From: Bacteroidota bacterium
Lineage (GTDB): Bacteria > Bacteroidota > Ignavibacteria > Ignavibacteriales > Ignavibacteriaceae
Assembly: GCA_022564295.1 (NCBI GenBank)
Contig: JADFLR010000018.1
Location: 17,384 to 81,383, forward strand
Reading direction: 5' to 3'
DNA: 64,000 nt
This document shows, in pieces, positions 18,401 through 26,575 of the stretch. The notes below the pieces were generated by a model that saw only the letters and a list, made by a program, of their open reading frames with translations, ran no database searches and was not told where the DNA came from. The position numbers and the translations under genes were made by a program. Position 1 is the stretch's first letter, and every line of letters begins with the position of its first letter.

Positions 18401-19150
18401 AAAAGAAAAACAGTTCCCCGGTGGATGAAGGAAGCTGAGACGTTTTTACCTCTAAGTGCAAAAAAAGAAAGTAATAATAAATTTTGTATTTACTCATCCT
18501 TCCTAACAGTTGATAATATACTAACAAACCACACTGCAAATAGATTAATTAATTTTGATAGATTTCTTCTTGCTAAACCAATTATTCAAATTTTAACTCA
18601 ACATGCAGATGAAGATGAAGCTCGTGCAAACACTCAACTGATTAAATCATTGATCGTTTTTAATGATGAATTGAAAAGTATTAAAATAAAGATCAAGAAG
18701 AAAAAGAATGAAGGTATAACTCAGGTTAAGAAATATCGTTCACCATTGAATAAAATACCTTTTTCTGAATTGCTTATCAATCAAAACGTAAGTAACTTTT
18801 TACAACTAAATAAGTTTGGTGATATCACTTATTTCAATAAAGAAAGATTTGAAAACCTAATTGAATGGCTGTACCAGTTAGTAGCTATCCAATCCTTTTC
18901 ATCATACAAAAAAACCCTTAAAGAATTAAAAGATAAGAATACCAAAAAGGGCAAAACGAAAAAGAAATTAACTAAGCAGGATTTAGAAAGAGAATTAATA
19001 AATTCAATTAAAGGTAGTTTTCTATCTGCAAAAAACTTAAAGTGGCTTGCTGAAGAATCAGGTTATGATTTAACAAAACTTAGCAGCAGTCTGATAAATA
19101 TTAAAAAGAGAAATAATAAACACAAGAAGGAAGAAAGTAGTGAGATATAA
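15458..19150 (+). CDS. Large GH13-family alpha-amylase-like protein
   Basis: Predicted alpha-glucan-active enzyme or a relative acting on alpha-glucosides. The GH13 barrel occupies roughly residues 285-760, with VPNHTG as conserved region I. The nucleophile Asp534 is in IIRFDAAM, the acid/base Glu599 in LLLAEAFW, and the third acid Asp660 in MSNPDEE. At 1230 residues it is far longer than a simple amylase: about 280 mostly helical residues precede the barrel and about 350 lysine-rich residues follow a beta-sandwich-like region. No signal peptide is seen, so it is probably cytoplasmic. The next gene overlaps its 3' end by 11 bases. The exact substrate is unknown. Confidence 0.85.
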   Translation: MTNHDFHISKSTRIKYKFDDSFYSLKGNLIIANSQAARYISDKINGVRKNEGAFDQLTTAGEINALGILHEVYHYLINHYVQKENPGVIKRSIDFLKSALNEEKLNKVLLKFVEEFPPLDVYKGKIKTEEYLNGKTGNKSNKELILEELIILHFENTNPAATRLNELFSDKILKENTLYNELIKRTEEFFDKENPTGFGGLHLFSVLRKPITSNPYNLEEQLLFIKNEWGLILDDMLLSRLLKGTDLIREDYKLFVKHGGGEKATPPVPEYRHETDSLKSLSKEKDAAISLEETEQFTDDTHWMPEVVMIAKNIYVWMHQLSEKYGYKIKRLNEIPDAELDTLAEWNFTSLWLIGIWERSSASKKIKQLTGNPEAAASAYSLYDYVIANELGGEDAFNDLKHRAGIRGIKLASDIVPNHTGIYSKWVVEKPDYFIRTSIPPYHNYSFTGVNLSEDERVEIRIEDKYYTREDAAVVLERKDNYTGEKVYIYHGNDGTNMPWNDTAQLNLLNPEVREALIQTIKHVAQKTPIIRFDAAMTLTQKHYQRLWFPEPGKGGAIPSRSDYSLTKKEFHEQMPVEFWREVVDRINEEMPNTLLLAEAFWLMEGYFVRTLGMHRVYNSAFMHMLMKEENDKYRKLISNTLEFNPEILKRYVNFMSNPDEETAVNQFGKGDKYFGVAVMMVTLPGLPMFGHGQIEGFSEKYGMEYKRAYYDEVIDDHLVWRHKREIFPLLKMRHLFSQVDNFELYDYINTNEQLNENVFAYSNKSGNETAFVIYNNSYETCEGKIKYSNPKSTNGNIKPPKDIAAILSFKADPFYYYIYTDHRTQLQFLLSGKEVNQDGFKIKLFGYQYRICLNFREVYDENGAYKKLLEYLNGKGVASIDEALLEMEMIPLHSALEEFLAPPNIREIRNYVFQSEVKEKTRRKKKSPQISPSIQDGMSSLMKETLKYNKKIPEDDVETKSFFEILENVKDFYELWWRYNKRKTVPRWMKEAETFLPLSAKKESNNKFCIYSSFLTVDNILTNHTANRLINFDRFLLAKPIIQILTQHADEDEARANTQLIKSLIVFNDELKSIKIKIKKKKNEGITQVKKYRSPLNKIPFSELLINQNVSNFLQLNKFGDITYFNKERFENLIEWLYQLVAIQSFSSYKKTLKELKDKNTKKGKTKKKLTKQDLERELINSIKGSFLSAKNLKWLAEESGYDLTKLSSSLINIKKRNNKHKKEESSEI

Positions 19151-21167
19151 GTTGATACTATCATTTTTTATTTCGTTATTGATCGCGTCAAATATACGTG
19201 CCCAATTTTCTTTGGAAAATGCATTTCCTAACTTATCATTTAACGATCCGCTTGATCTTCAAAATTCAGGTGATGGTACAGACAGAATTTTTGTTGTTGA
19301 GCGTGCAGGCAGAATAAAAGTATTCCCAAATTCTTCCTCTGTTACTTCATTAAAAACTTATCTTGACATTACAGACAGAGTGTCTGCCGGCGGTGAGATG
19401 GGTCTTCTCGGTTTGGCTTTTCATCCTGATTACAAAAATAACGGATACTTTTACGTTAATTACACGGTTTCAAATCCGCGCAAAACAAGAATTTCCCGTT
19501 TCCAGGTATCATCTGAAAATCCTGATTCAGCTGATAAAAACACTGAGGTAATATTATTAACATTCAATCAGCCGTTTGGAAACCATAACGGAGGATGGAT
19601 TGGGTTCGGACCTGATGATGGTTATTTTTACATAGGAACAGGTGACGGCGGTTCTGGTGGTGATCCTCAGAATAATGGTCAAAGCATCACGACATTTCTT
19701 GGAAAGATCTTAAGAATTGATATTGATAACCAGGATCCCGGTTTGGAATATGCAATTCCCCCCAATAATCCATTTGTAGACAGCACCGGAAGTGTTGTAA
19801 AAGAAATTTATGCATGGGGTATGCGTAATCCCTGGCGCAATAGTTTCGATCCTGTTACCGGATGGTTATGGTGTGCCGATGTAGGACAAAGTGCCTGGGA
19901 AGAAATTGATATTATCGAAAATGGAAAAAATTATGGTTGGCGGTGTTACGAAGGCAATCATTCGTTTAACATGTCAGGCTGTGATTACCCCGAATATATT
20001 TTCCCAATCTGGGAATATAGCCACGGGCAGGGTTGTTCGATTACGGGCGGCTATGTTTACCGCGGTCCAACTGTACCGGAACTAACAGGAAAATATATTT
20101 ATGCTGACCTTTGTACAGGAACAGTTTGGTCACTCGAATACGATAGTATTAATCCACCTGATAACCAAACACTATTAACTGCTCCCGGTAATGTAACTTC
20201 TTTTGGTGTGGATGAATGCAACGAATTGTATATAGTTACATTCAGTCCGGATAGGATCTATCGTTTTACTCCAACTGTTCCAATTGTTGCTCCTTCAGGA
20301 TTGGATGGTATGGCAGGCATTACACTGGGTAATCCTATACGGGTTATCGTCAATCTATGGTGGAATGATAATTCAAATAATGAAGATGGATTCATCATTG
20401 AAAGAAAAACAAATAACGGTAAATTTCAAGTGATCGACTCTGTAGAATCAAATGTAACCGGATATACAGATTGGAGTGTAATAGATACAACTACTTATAC
20501 TTACAGAGTAAAAGCTTTTAATGCAACAAATACTTCCGGATACAGCAATGAATTTACTGTTATAACACCACTAAGGGAAGTTGAAGCGCCTTCTGATCTC
20601 GTTGCAACCGCAATCGGTCCAAATGAAATCGAGTTAAACTGGGCAGATAATGATTTCCAGGAAGAGGGATATAAAATAGAAAGGAAAACGGGTGCGCAGG
20701 GCATTTATGCTATAATTGATTCTGTGGTTGAAAATGTTATCAGTTATCTCGACCAATCGGTTGAAGTAAATACATTATACTATTACAGGGTTTTTGCATT
20801 TATAGAACAAGTTGTATCTGATTATAGTAATGAAGATTCAGCCAAAACACCCAATCCAACAGGAGTTGAAGATTCACGTATCCCCAATGAATATAAACTT
20901 GAACAGAACTATCCGAATCCGTTTAACCCGAGTACCGGGATACAGTTCAGTCTATCTGAAACAAGCAACGTTAATATCAGAATTTATAACTCGCTTGGTA
21001 AAACTATTGATACAATTTCCGGTGGTGTTATGCAGGCAGGAATATATGGGCGGATATGGAATGCACAGAGTTATGCATCGGGTATTTATTATTTGAAGAT
21101 GACAGCGGAATCAATTAACTCGGATAAGGTTTATTCGAATGTTATTAAGATGATTTATCTCAAGTGA
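19140..21167 (+). CDS. Secreted PQQ-type sugar dehydrogenase with FN3 domains and T9SS sorting tail
   Basis: A soluble glucose/sorbosone dehydrogenase-type beta-propeller fills residues 25-390, with GGEMGLLGLAFHPDY, NHNGGWIGFGPDDGYFYIGTGDGGSGGDPQNNGQ and RNPWRNSFD. These enzymes oxidise sugars with PQQ. Two fibronectin type III-like domains follow (near 390-480 and 485-575). A C-terminal type A type IX sorting domain starts at LEQNYPNPFNPSTG. A signal peptide (LILSFFISLLIASNIRAQ) is at the N-terminus. It starts at GTG and overlaps the GH13 gene by 11 bases. Secretion through the T9SS and cell-surface attachment are inferred from the tail. Confidence 0.88.
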   Translation: MRYKLILSFFISLLIASNIRAQFSLENAFPNLSFNDPLDLQNSGDGTDRIFVVERAGRIKVFPNSSSVTSLKTYLDITDRVSAGGEMGLLGLAFHPDYKNNGYFYVNYTVSNPRKTRISRFQVSSENPDSADKNTEVILLTFNQPFGNHNGGWIGFGPDDGYFYIGTGDGGSGGDPQNNGQSITTFLGKILRIDIDNQDPGLEYAIPPNNPFVDSTGSVVKEIYAWGMRNPWRNSFDPVTGWLWCADVGQSAWEEIDIIENGKNYGWRCYEGNHSFNMSGCDYPEYIFPIWEYSHGQGCSITGGYVYRGPTVPELTGKYIYADLCTGTVWSLEYDSINPPDNQTLLTAPGNVTSFGVDECNELYIVTFSPDRIYRFTPTVPIVAPSGLDGMAGITLGNPIRVIVNLWWNDNSNNEDGFIIERKTNNGKFQVIDSVESNVTGYTDWSVIDTTTYTYRVKAFNATNTSGYSNEFTVITPLREVEAPSDLVATAIGPNEIELNWADNDFQEEGYKIERKTGAQGIYAIIDSVVENVISYLDQSVEVNTLYYYRVFAFIEQVVSDYSNEDSAKTPNPTGVEDSRIPNEYKLEQNYPNPFNPSTGIQFSLSETSNVNIRIYNSLGKTIDTISGGVMQAGIYGRIWNAQSYASGIYYLKMTAESINSDKVYSNVIKMIYLK

Positions 21168-21203
21168 TTCCGCTTCAGTAATACTTGGAAGTTTGTAGAT
21201 TGT

Positions 21204-21232
21204 AAAAGATCTTGCAGGGACGGATCTTTTTA
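21204..21232 (+). terminator. Hairpin terminator after the sugar dehydrogenase gene
   Basis: Arms AAAAGATC (21204-21211) and GATCTTTT (21223-21230) enclose an 11-base loop and end in a T run. It lies 37 bases after the stop codon. Confidence 0.65.
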
Positions 21233-21311
21233 ATGGCGATAATATATTATTAGGTGATTTTAGTAATTATTAGTGCTCTTAATAATCTAACCAATCGAAT
21301 GCGAGGTTTTT

Positions 21312-23234
21312 ATGAAAAAGTTCTTTACTGTTTTTATTTTCTTCTTTCTAATGTATCCACTTTCATCTTTTGCTCAGGAAGAAAAGCAAAGCATTTTTGA
21401 CTCTCCCCACGAGTTAAACCTTGAAAGATGGTTACAAAAATTTCCTCATTCCTTTACGCCCCTTAATCCACCAGGCAGTAACCCAGAATTCATAACAGAT
21501 TTTCTTAATGTAAATATTTCCAACGATCCATTCCCACAGAATGAACCTTCTGTAAAGATAAGCAGAAGTGACCCAAACCGGGTAGTTGCTGCGTGGAGAG
21601 ATTTTCGAACAGGAGTGAATCCTCCGTTACGACGTGTTGGATTTAGTTTATCAACTGACGGAGGTGAAACCTGGTCAGTTAGTGAGCTATTACCACAAAT
21701 TATTCCCGGTGCAGATTTAAGCAGCGATCCGGTTGTTGGAGTCGATCTTTCCGGTAATTTTTATGTTTACACAGTTTCATTAAATAATAACAACGGTAAC
21801 GGAGAATTATGGGTATTTAAATCTACCGACCAAGGGGAAACATTCGACCAGGTTTATCAAATGACCAACACAACCGGGTTTGAAGATAAGGAATGGGCTG
21901 CAACTGATTTAAATCCTGCAAGCCCTTTTGCCAACAACCTTTATTGCAGCTGGACAAGATTTTCTGCCGGTACTGAGATACTCTTAGTTAGATCGACCGA
22001 TGAAGGAATTAGCTGGAGTAATCCCGTTTCTGTTAGTGATGAATCGAGTGTTCAGGGTTCATTTCCGGCAGTTGGTCCAAATGGAGAGTTGTACGTAGTA
22101 TGGCGTCACAGTGGTCAGATGATGTTCGATAAATCTACCGACGGTGGAGTCACTTTTGGAACAGATATAATTGTCAGTAATGCACCAAGTTCCTGGTTTC
22201 CACATATGGCAGTTGATTTAAGTGGAGGACCGAGAAACGGGTATATTTATGTCACCTGGAACGATGAAAGAAACGGTGATGATGATGCCTTTGTATGTTA
22301 TAGCTCAGATGGCGGAGATACCTGGTCCACTCCAATCAGGGTAAACAACGACCCCGTTGGAAATGGCAAAATACAATATTGGCCCTCTGTTGCAATAAGT
22401 GAACATGGTGAAATTTCAATACTTTTTTACGATACAAGAAACACTCCCAGCAATAGCTTTATCGAAGCATATATTGCCAGATCAATAGATGGTTTAAATT
22501 TTACAAATGAATTGTTGAGTTCGGAACCATCACCTACCAATATTCCGAATGGCGATGTAAGGTTTGGTGACTACATAACAATAGATGCTTACGGCGGTAA
22601 TGTAGTTACCGTATGGACTGATGAGAGAGCCGGAGGTGTTGATATGGATATTTATACTGCAGTTGTAAATCCGATTGTTCCGGTGGAGCTAACAAACTTT
22701 ACTGCAAGAGTATCCGGTGGAAATACCATCCTGGAGTGGAGTACAGCAACTGAACTAAACAATCTTGGTTTTGAAATTGAACGCTCTTTGAATCAGGAAA
22801 CCTGGTTAACAATTGGTTTTGTTGAAGGGCACGGTACTACAACAGAACCACAAAATTATTCGTTTACCGATAACGGTATTGGCGGAACAATTTATTACAG
22901 ATTAAAACAAATTGATTTTGATGGAACTTATGAATTTTCATATGTTATAGAAGTTAACTCAGCATCCGTTACTACCATGGATTTAGAACAAAATTATCCC
23001 AACCCGTTTAATCCAAATACAAATATAAAATACCAGGTCGGCAACGATGGATTTGTAAGTCTAGAAGTGTTTAATTCTTTGGGAGAAGTTATTGCAACTT
23101 TAGTTAATGAATTCAAACAAGCCGGCACTTATCGAATGTCTTTCAATGGCATAAATCTGCCGAGTGGTGTTTATGTCTATATTTTGAAATCCGGTAATTT
23201 TATTCAATCAAAGAAAATGATTTTGTTAAAGTGA
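21312..23234 (+). CDS. Secreted BNR-repeat (sialidase-like propeller) protein with T9SS sorting tail
   Basis: A 640-residue exported protein. After a signal peptide (FFTVFIFFFLMYPLSSFAQ) there are at least five Asp-box repeats of the S-x-D-x-G-x-x-W/F type: STDGGETWS, STDQGETFD, STDEGISWS, STDGGVTF and SSDGGDTWS. These form a six-bladed propeller as in sialidases and photosynthesis-assembly-type folds. Catalytic residues of a true sialidase were not confirmed, so the enzymatic role is open. An Ig-like region (about 465-550) leads to a type IX sorting domain starting LEQNYPNPFNPNTN and ending KKMILLK. Confidence 0.85.
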   Translation: MKKFFTVFIFFFLMYPLSSFAQEEKQSIFDSPHELNLERWLQKFPHSFTPLNPPGSNPEFITDFLNVNISNDPFPQNEPSVKISRSDPNRVVAAWRDFRTGVNPPLRRVGFSLSTDGGETWSVSELLPQIIPGADLSSDPVVGVDLSGNFYVYTVSLNNNNGNGELWVFKSTDQGETFDQVYQMTNTTGFEDKEWAATDLNPASPFANNLYCSWTRFSAGTEILLVRSTDEGISWSNPVSVSDESSVQGSFPAVGPNGELYVVWRHSGQMMFDKSTDGGVTFGTDIIVSNAPSSWFPHMAVDLSGGPRNGYIYVTWNDERNGDDDAFVCYSSDGGDTWSTPIRVNNDPVGNGKIQYWPSVAISEHGEISILFYDTRNTPSNSFIEAYIARSIDGLNFTNELLSSEPSPTNIPNGDVRFGDYITIDAYGGNVVTVWTDERAGGVDMDIYTAVVNPIVPVELTNFTARVSGGNTILEWSTATELNNLGFEIERSLNQETWLTIGFVEGHGTTTEPQNYSFTDNGIGGTIYYRLKQIDFDGTYEFSYVIEVNSASVTTMDLEQNYPNPFNPNTNIKYQVGNDGFVSLEVFNSLGEVIATLVNEFKQAGTYRMSFNGINLPSGVYVYILKSGNFIQSKKMILLK

Positions 23235-23244
23235 TCGGCATTTT

Positions 23245-23277
23245 AGATATGCTATATCTTTAAGATATAGCATATCT
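23245..23277. terminator. 33-base perfect palindrome between converging genes
   Basis: Sixteen-base arms (23245-23260 and 23262-23277) meet around one central base. It follows the plus-strand BNR gene by 10 bases, and its right end covers part of the stop codon of the minus-strand FAD gene. It probably works as a bidirectional terminator, although the arms are AT-rich. Confidence 0.7.
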
Positions 23278-24832
23278 ATCTAATATTAAAATACCGGGAT
23301 ACTGCATCCGCACAATTCTCGCCATCAATTGCGGCGGAAACAATTCCACCTGCATAACCAGCACCCTCACCCGATGGAAACAATCCTTTTATATCTTCGT
23401 GCATTAAGGCTTTTTTATTACGCGGAATTCTAATCGGTGAGCTGGTTCTTGTTTCTGCTGCTACAATTTGTGCTTCTTCAGTGTAGTACCCTTTCATCTT
23501 TTTATTAAATATATATAACGCTTTTTTAATTCGTCCTGTTATGTACGATGGTAATTCTTCATCCAATCTTACTGAAGTTAAGCCGGGAATATATGATGTA
23601 TTCGGAAGCTTCTGAGAAAATCTACCCTCAACAAAATCAGTTACTCTTTGTGCAGGTGCTGATTGGCTATCGTTTGCAAGTTTAAATGCAAGATGTTCAA
23701 TCTCCTGCTGCAATTTAAGTCCGTTGAAAGGATAGTGATCATTATATTTTTCCCATTCATTTTCTCCAACGCTCACCACTATACCCGAATTTGCATAAGG
23801 AGAATTTCTGCGCGATAACGACATTCCATTTACAACAATCTCTTCCGGTGCCGTTGCTGCAGGAACAATAATTCCCCCCGGACACATGCAAAATGAGTAC
23901 ACCCCTCTGCCATCAACATTACAAGATAAATTATAACTTGCTGCAGGAAGATTTTCAAACTTTCCTTTTGAATGATATTGAATTTCATTTATCAATGGCT
24001 GCGGATGTTCTATTCTTACACCCATCGCAAACGGTTTTGGTTCGATTTTTATATTAAGCTTATATAATAAATAATATATATCTCTTGCAGAATGACCTGT
24101 TGCTAATATTACAGCATCACCAAAAATCTCTTCTTTATCGTTTGCAATCACTCCTTTTAATTCATCTTGAACAATTATAAAGTCCGTAACTTTCGAGTCA
24201 AAATAAATTTCACCGCCATTATCAATAATAATCTGCCTGATGCTTGAAACAACTTTCGGAAGAATATTTGAACCGATATGCGGATGTGAATCAATTAAAA
24301 TATCTTTGCTTGCACCGTGTTGAACAAATATTTCTAAAACTTTTTTAACATTGCCTCTTTTATTTGAGCGTGTGTATAATTTTCCATCACTGTACGCTCC
24401 CGCACCACCTTCTCCAAAACAATAATTTGAATCGGGGTTAACAATATGTTCTTGTTGTAAAGCACGAATATCTCTTCTTCTTTTCTGTACATCCTTTCCA
24501 CGTTCTACAATTATTGGTTTAATTCCTAATTCAATTAATCTAAGAGCAGCAAACATTCCAGCCGGACCAAAACCGATAATTAAAACTTTTTTCTTGCTGC
24601 TAACAGGAATGTAATTGAGCTTATCAATGCTTTTTTTTGATTTTTCGCCAACATAAACTTCAATTGCAAGTCTGTATACCGGCTTCTTGCGTGCATCTAA
24701 TGATCTGCGAATGATGTTAAATGATGTGACTTGAACTGGAGTTAGTTTTAGTCTTTTTGATGCTTTACTAATGATGTACTTTTCATCATTAATATATTCG
24801 GGCAAGATGTTTATTTCTATATTGTATTTCAT
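23276..24832 (-). CDS. NAD(P)/FAD-dependent dehydrogenase (COG2509 type)
   Basis: An uncharacterised flavoprotein family of about 520 residues. A small N-terminal domain (residues 1-75) precedes the FAD-binding Rossmann motif VLIIGFGPAGMFAALRL. FGEGGAGAYSDGKLYTR follows, then the ATGHSARD dinucleotide motif, and near the C-terminus GLFPSGEGAGYAGGIVSAAIDG closes the FAD site. The physiological substrate is unknown. Its stop codon lies in the palindrome shared with the convergent gene. A short spacer of about 50 bases separates it from the SDR upstream, so they may be co-transcribed. Confidence 0.85.
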   Translation of the reverse strand: MKYNIEINILPEYINDEKYIISKASKRLKLTPVQVTSFNIIRRSLDARKKPVYRLAIEVYVGEKSKKSIDKLNYIPVSSKKKVLIIGFGPAGMFAALRLIELGIKPIIVERGKDVQKRRRDIRALQQEHIVNPDSNYCFGEGGAGAYSDGKLYTRSNKRGNVKKVLEIFVQHGASKDILIDSHPHIGSNILPKVVSSIRQIIIDNGGEIYFDSKVTDFIIVQDELKGVIANDKEEIFGDAVILATGHSARDIYYLLYKLNIKIEPKPFAMGVRIEHPQPLINEIQYHSKGKFENLPAASYNLSCNVDGRGVYSFCMCPGGIIVPAATAPEEIVVNGMSLSRRNSPYANSGIVVSVGENEWEKYNDHYPFNGLKLQQEIEHLAFKLANDSQSAPAQRVTDFVEGRFSQKLPNTSYIPGLTSVRLDEELPSYITGRIKKALYIFNKKMKGYYTEEAQIVAAETRTSSPIRIPRNKKALMHEDIKGLFPSGEGAGYAGGIVSAAIDGENCADAVSRYFNIR

Positions 24833-24879
24833 TATGTCCTCTGTTTATGAGGAAAAGAAATTTAATGTTAGATAAAGAG

Positions 24880-25671
24880 CTAAAATAATCCTTTTGTAAA
24901 ACCACCGTCAACCTGTATAGTATTGCCAGTAACAAAGCTTGCCTGCTTTGATGCGAGGAACAAAGCTACAGATGCTATTTCTTCGGGTCTGCCGAGACGA
25001 TTGATGGGAACCCGCTTTGCCATTTCCACAAGAATTTCTTCGTGAGATTTGCTTTTTTCTTTTGCTTCGATGACTGCAAGCTCATAAAGCCGGTTAGTTA
25101 AGGTTAATCCTGGTGCAACATTGTTGACTGTTATATTATGCTTTGCTACCTCATTACTTAACGATTTTGCAAATCCTGTAACTCCCGCTCTTAGTGAATT
25201 TGATAGCATTAAATTATCCACCGGCTGCTTTACTGAAATGGAAGTAATATTAATTATTCTACCCCATTTATTTTTTACCATTTGAGGAATTACTAATTTT
25301 GAAAATCTTACTACACTCATGAGTACTTGTTCATAGGCATGATTCCAATCATTTTCATCAAGTTCTAAAAAATATCCGGGCACAGGACCTCCGCAGTTAT
25401 TAACAAGAATATCCACTGAACCATATTCCTTTATAACCGCTTCGAATGTAGTCTGAATATCAGAACTTTTATTAAGATCGCATATACACCAAAGCGGAAC
25501 GACATCATACTTTTCTCTCATTTCTTCGGATACTTCTATCAAATCAATTTTTGTACGGGAGCAAATAGCAACGTTACATCCTTCGGATGCAAAGGCTTCT
25601 GCCACTGCTTTCCCGATTCCCTTACTTGATGCAGTTATTAAAGCTGTTTTTCTTTTTAGACCTAAGTTCAT
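24880..25671 (-). CDS. SDR-family oxidoreductase lacking the usual Tyr-x3-Lys pair
   Basis: A 263-residue Rossmann-fold protein similar to FabG-type short-chain dehydrogenases. The cofactor loop TASSKGIG (residues 13-20), the NNCGG motif, INITSIS with the serine, and APGLT are present. Where the catalytic YxxxK normally stands it reads DNLMLSNSLRAGVTGFAKSL (152-171), with no tyrosine and arginine or leucine instead of lysine. The rest of the fold and the C-terminal GRPEEIASVALFLAS and TGNTIQVDGG are normal. It may use another residue, act on a different chemistry, or have a non-catalytic role. I do not assign a substrate. Confidence 0.85.
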   Translation of the reverse strand: MNLGLKRKTALITASSKGIGKAVAEAFASEGCNVAICSRTKIDLIEVSEEMREKYDVVPLWCICDLNKSSDIQTTFEAVIKEYGSVDILVNNCGGPVPGYFLELDENDWNHAYEQVLMSVVRFSKLVIPQMVKNKWGRIINITSISVKQPVDNLMLSNSLRAGVTGFAKSLSNEVAKHNITVNNVAPGLTLTNRLYELAVIEAKEKSKSHEEILVEMAKRVPINRLGRPEEIASVALFLASKQASFVTGNTIQVDGGFTKGLF

Positions 25672-25753
25672 ATCTACCTCAAGGATAAAATGATATTCCG
25701 TAGTTAAAATACAATGTTAAATAATTTATAGGAGGAAAATCTCCCGTCTAAAA

Positions 25754-26575
25754 TTAAAAATCTTTTCTTCTGAACAAAGAAACAGAAAAACCTAATATAA
25801 ATATTAGGAACAATAAAGATGTTATAATAGGTTGAAAATTTATTATACCCTTTCCCATTGCCAGGTCAATCATTATTCTACCCATTAGTTCAGCAGTTTG
25901 GGGAACTATAAAGTAAAACCCAACCAATATTGTGTCAATTAATTCGCTTGTAACAAATTCATTTAATTTTTCCTTATACAATAAAAGTAACGGACTGATA
26001 ATGAGAAAAATAAGATACGCAATCATCATTCCGAGTATGGAATTTTTTGTGATAACACCAAACAGCATAATAAGTGCGTATAATACTGCGAATGCAAAAG
26101 TAATAACAAAAGCGAGTGTTAAAAACGATGCATCCCAATAAGAAAATTTAATCGAGATTATTAACCAAACACCGAATACAAAGAAAAATATATTCAGGAA
26201 TACGAATAGCACAACACCAAAATATTTTCCTAATAGTAGCTGTGCTCTCGAAATCGGTTTGGATAATAACAGATCGATATTTCCCTTTTCAAGCATAATA
26301 GGGATAAAACTTGCACTTGAAAAAATTGCAAGCAGCAAACCGAGGTTTGCAAGCGGCGTTACAATTAATAATTCCAATGAACTTACAATTTCCCGCGTCA
26401 TAATATTTTGCCCTGATTGGTTAGCCGCTGAAGTGAGTGTATTTATATCAACAAGCCCGAATACAAGTAGTGTACCGACTAAAACAAACAAAATAATTGC
26501 TCCGAAAAAAATAAAAACTTTTCTTGCTAAAGCTTCTCTTATTGTAAATTGTATTATTTGAAAAATGTTATTCAT
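25754..26575 (-). CDS. ABC transporter permease (ABC-2 type)
   Basis: A membrane protein of 273 residues with about six hydrophobic segments, including IFFGAIILFVLVGTLLVFGLV, VLFVFLNIFFFVFGVWLIIS, AFVITFAFAVLYALIMLFGV and a final LLFLIFILGFSVSLF. The pattern and the internal LLLSKPISRAQLLLGKYFGV are typical of ABC-2 exporter permeases. Its start overlaps the stop of the ATPase gene upstream by four bases, so the pair is translationally coupled. The transported substrate is unknown. Confidence 0.85.
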   Translation of the reverse strand: MNNIFQIIQFTIREALARKVFIFFGAIILFVLVGTLLVFGLVDINTLTSAANQSGQNIMTREIVSSLELLIVTPLANLGLLLAIFSSASFIPIMLEKGNIDLLLSKPISRAQLLLGKYFGVVLFVFLNIFFFVFGVWLIISIKFSYWDASFLTLAFVITFAFAVLYALIMLFGVITKNSILGMMIAYLIFLIISPLLLLYKEKLNEFVTSELIDTILVGFYFIVPQTAELMGRIMIDLAMGKGIINFQPIITSLLFLIFILGFSVSLFRRKDF

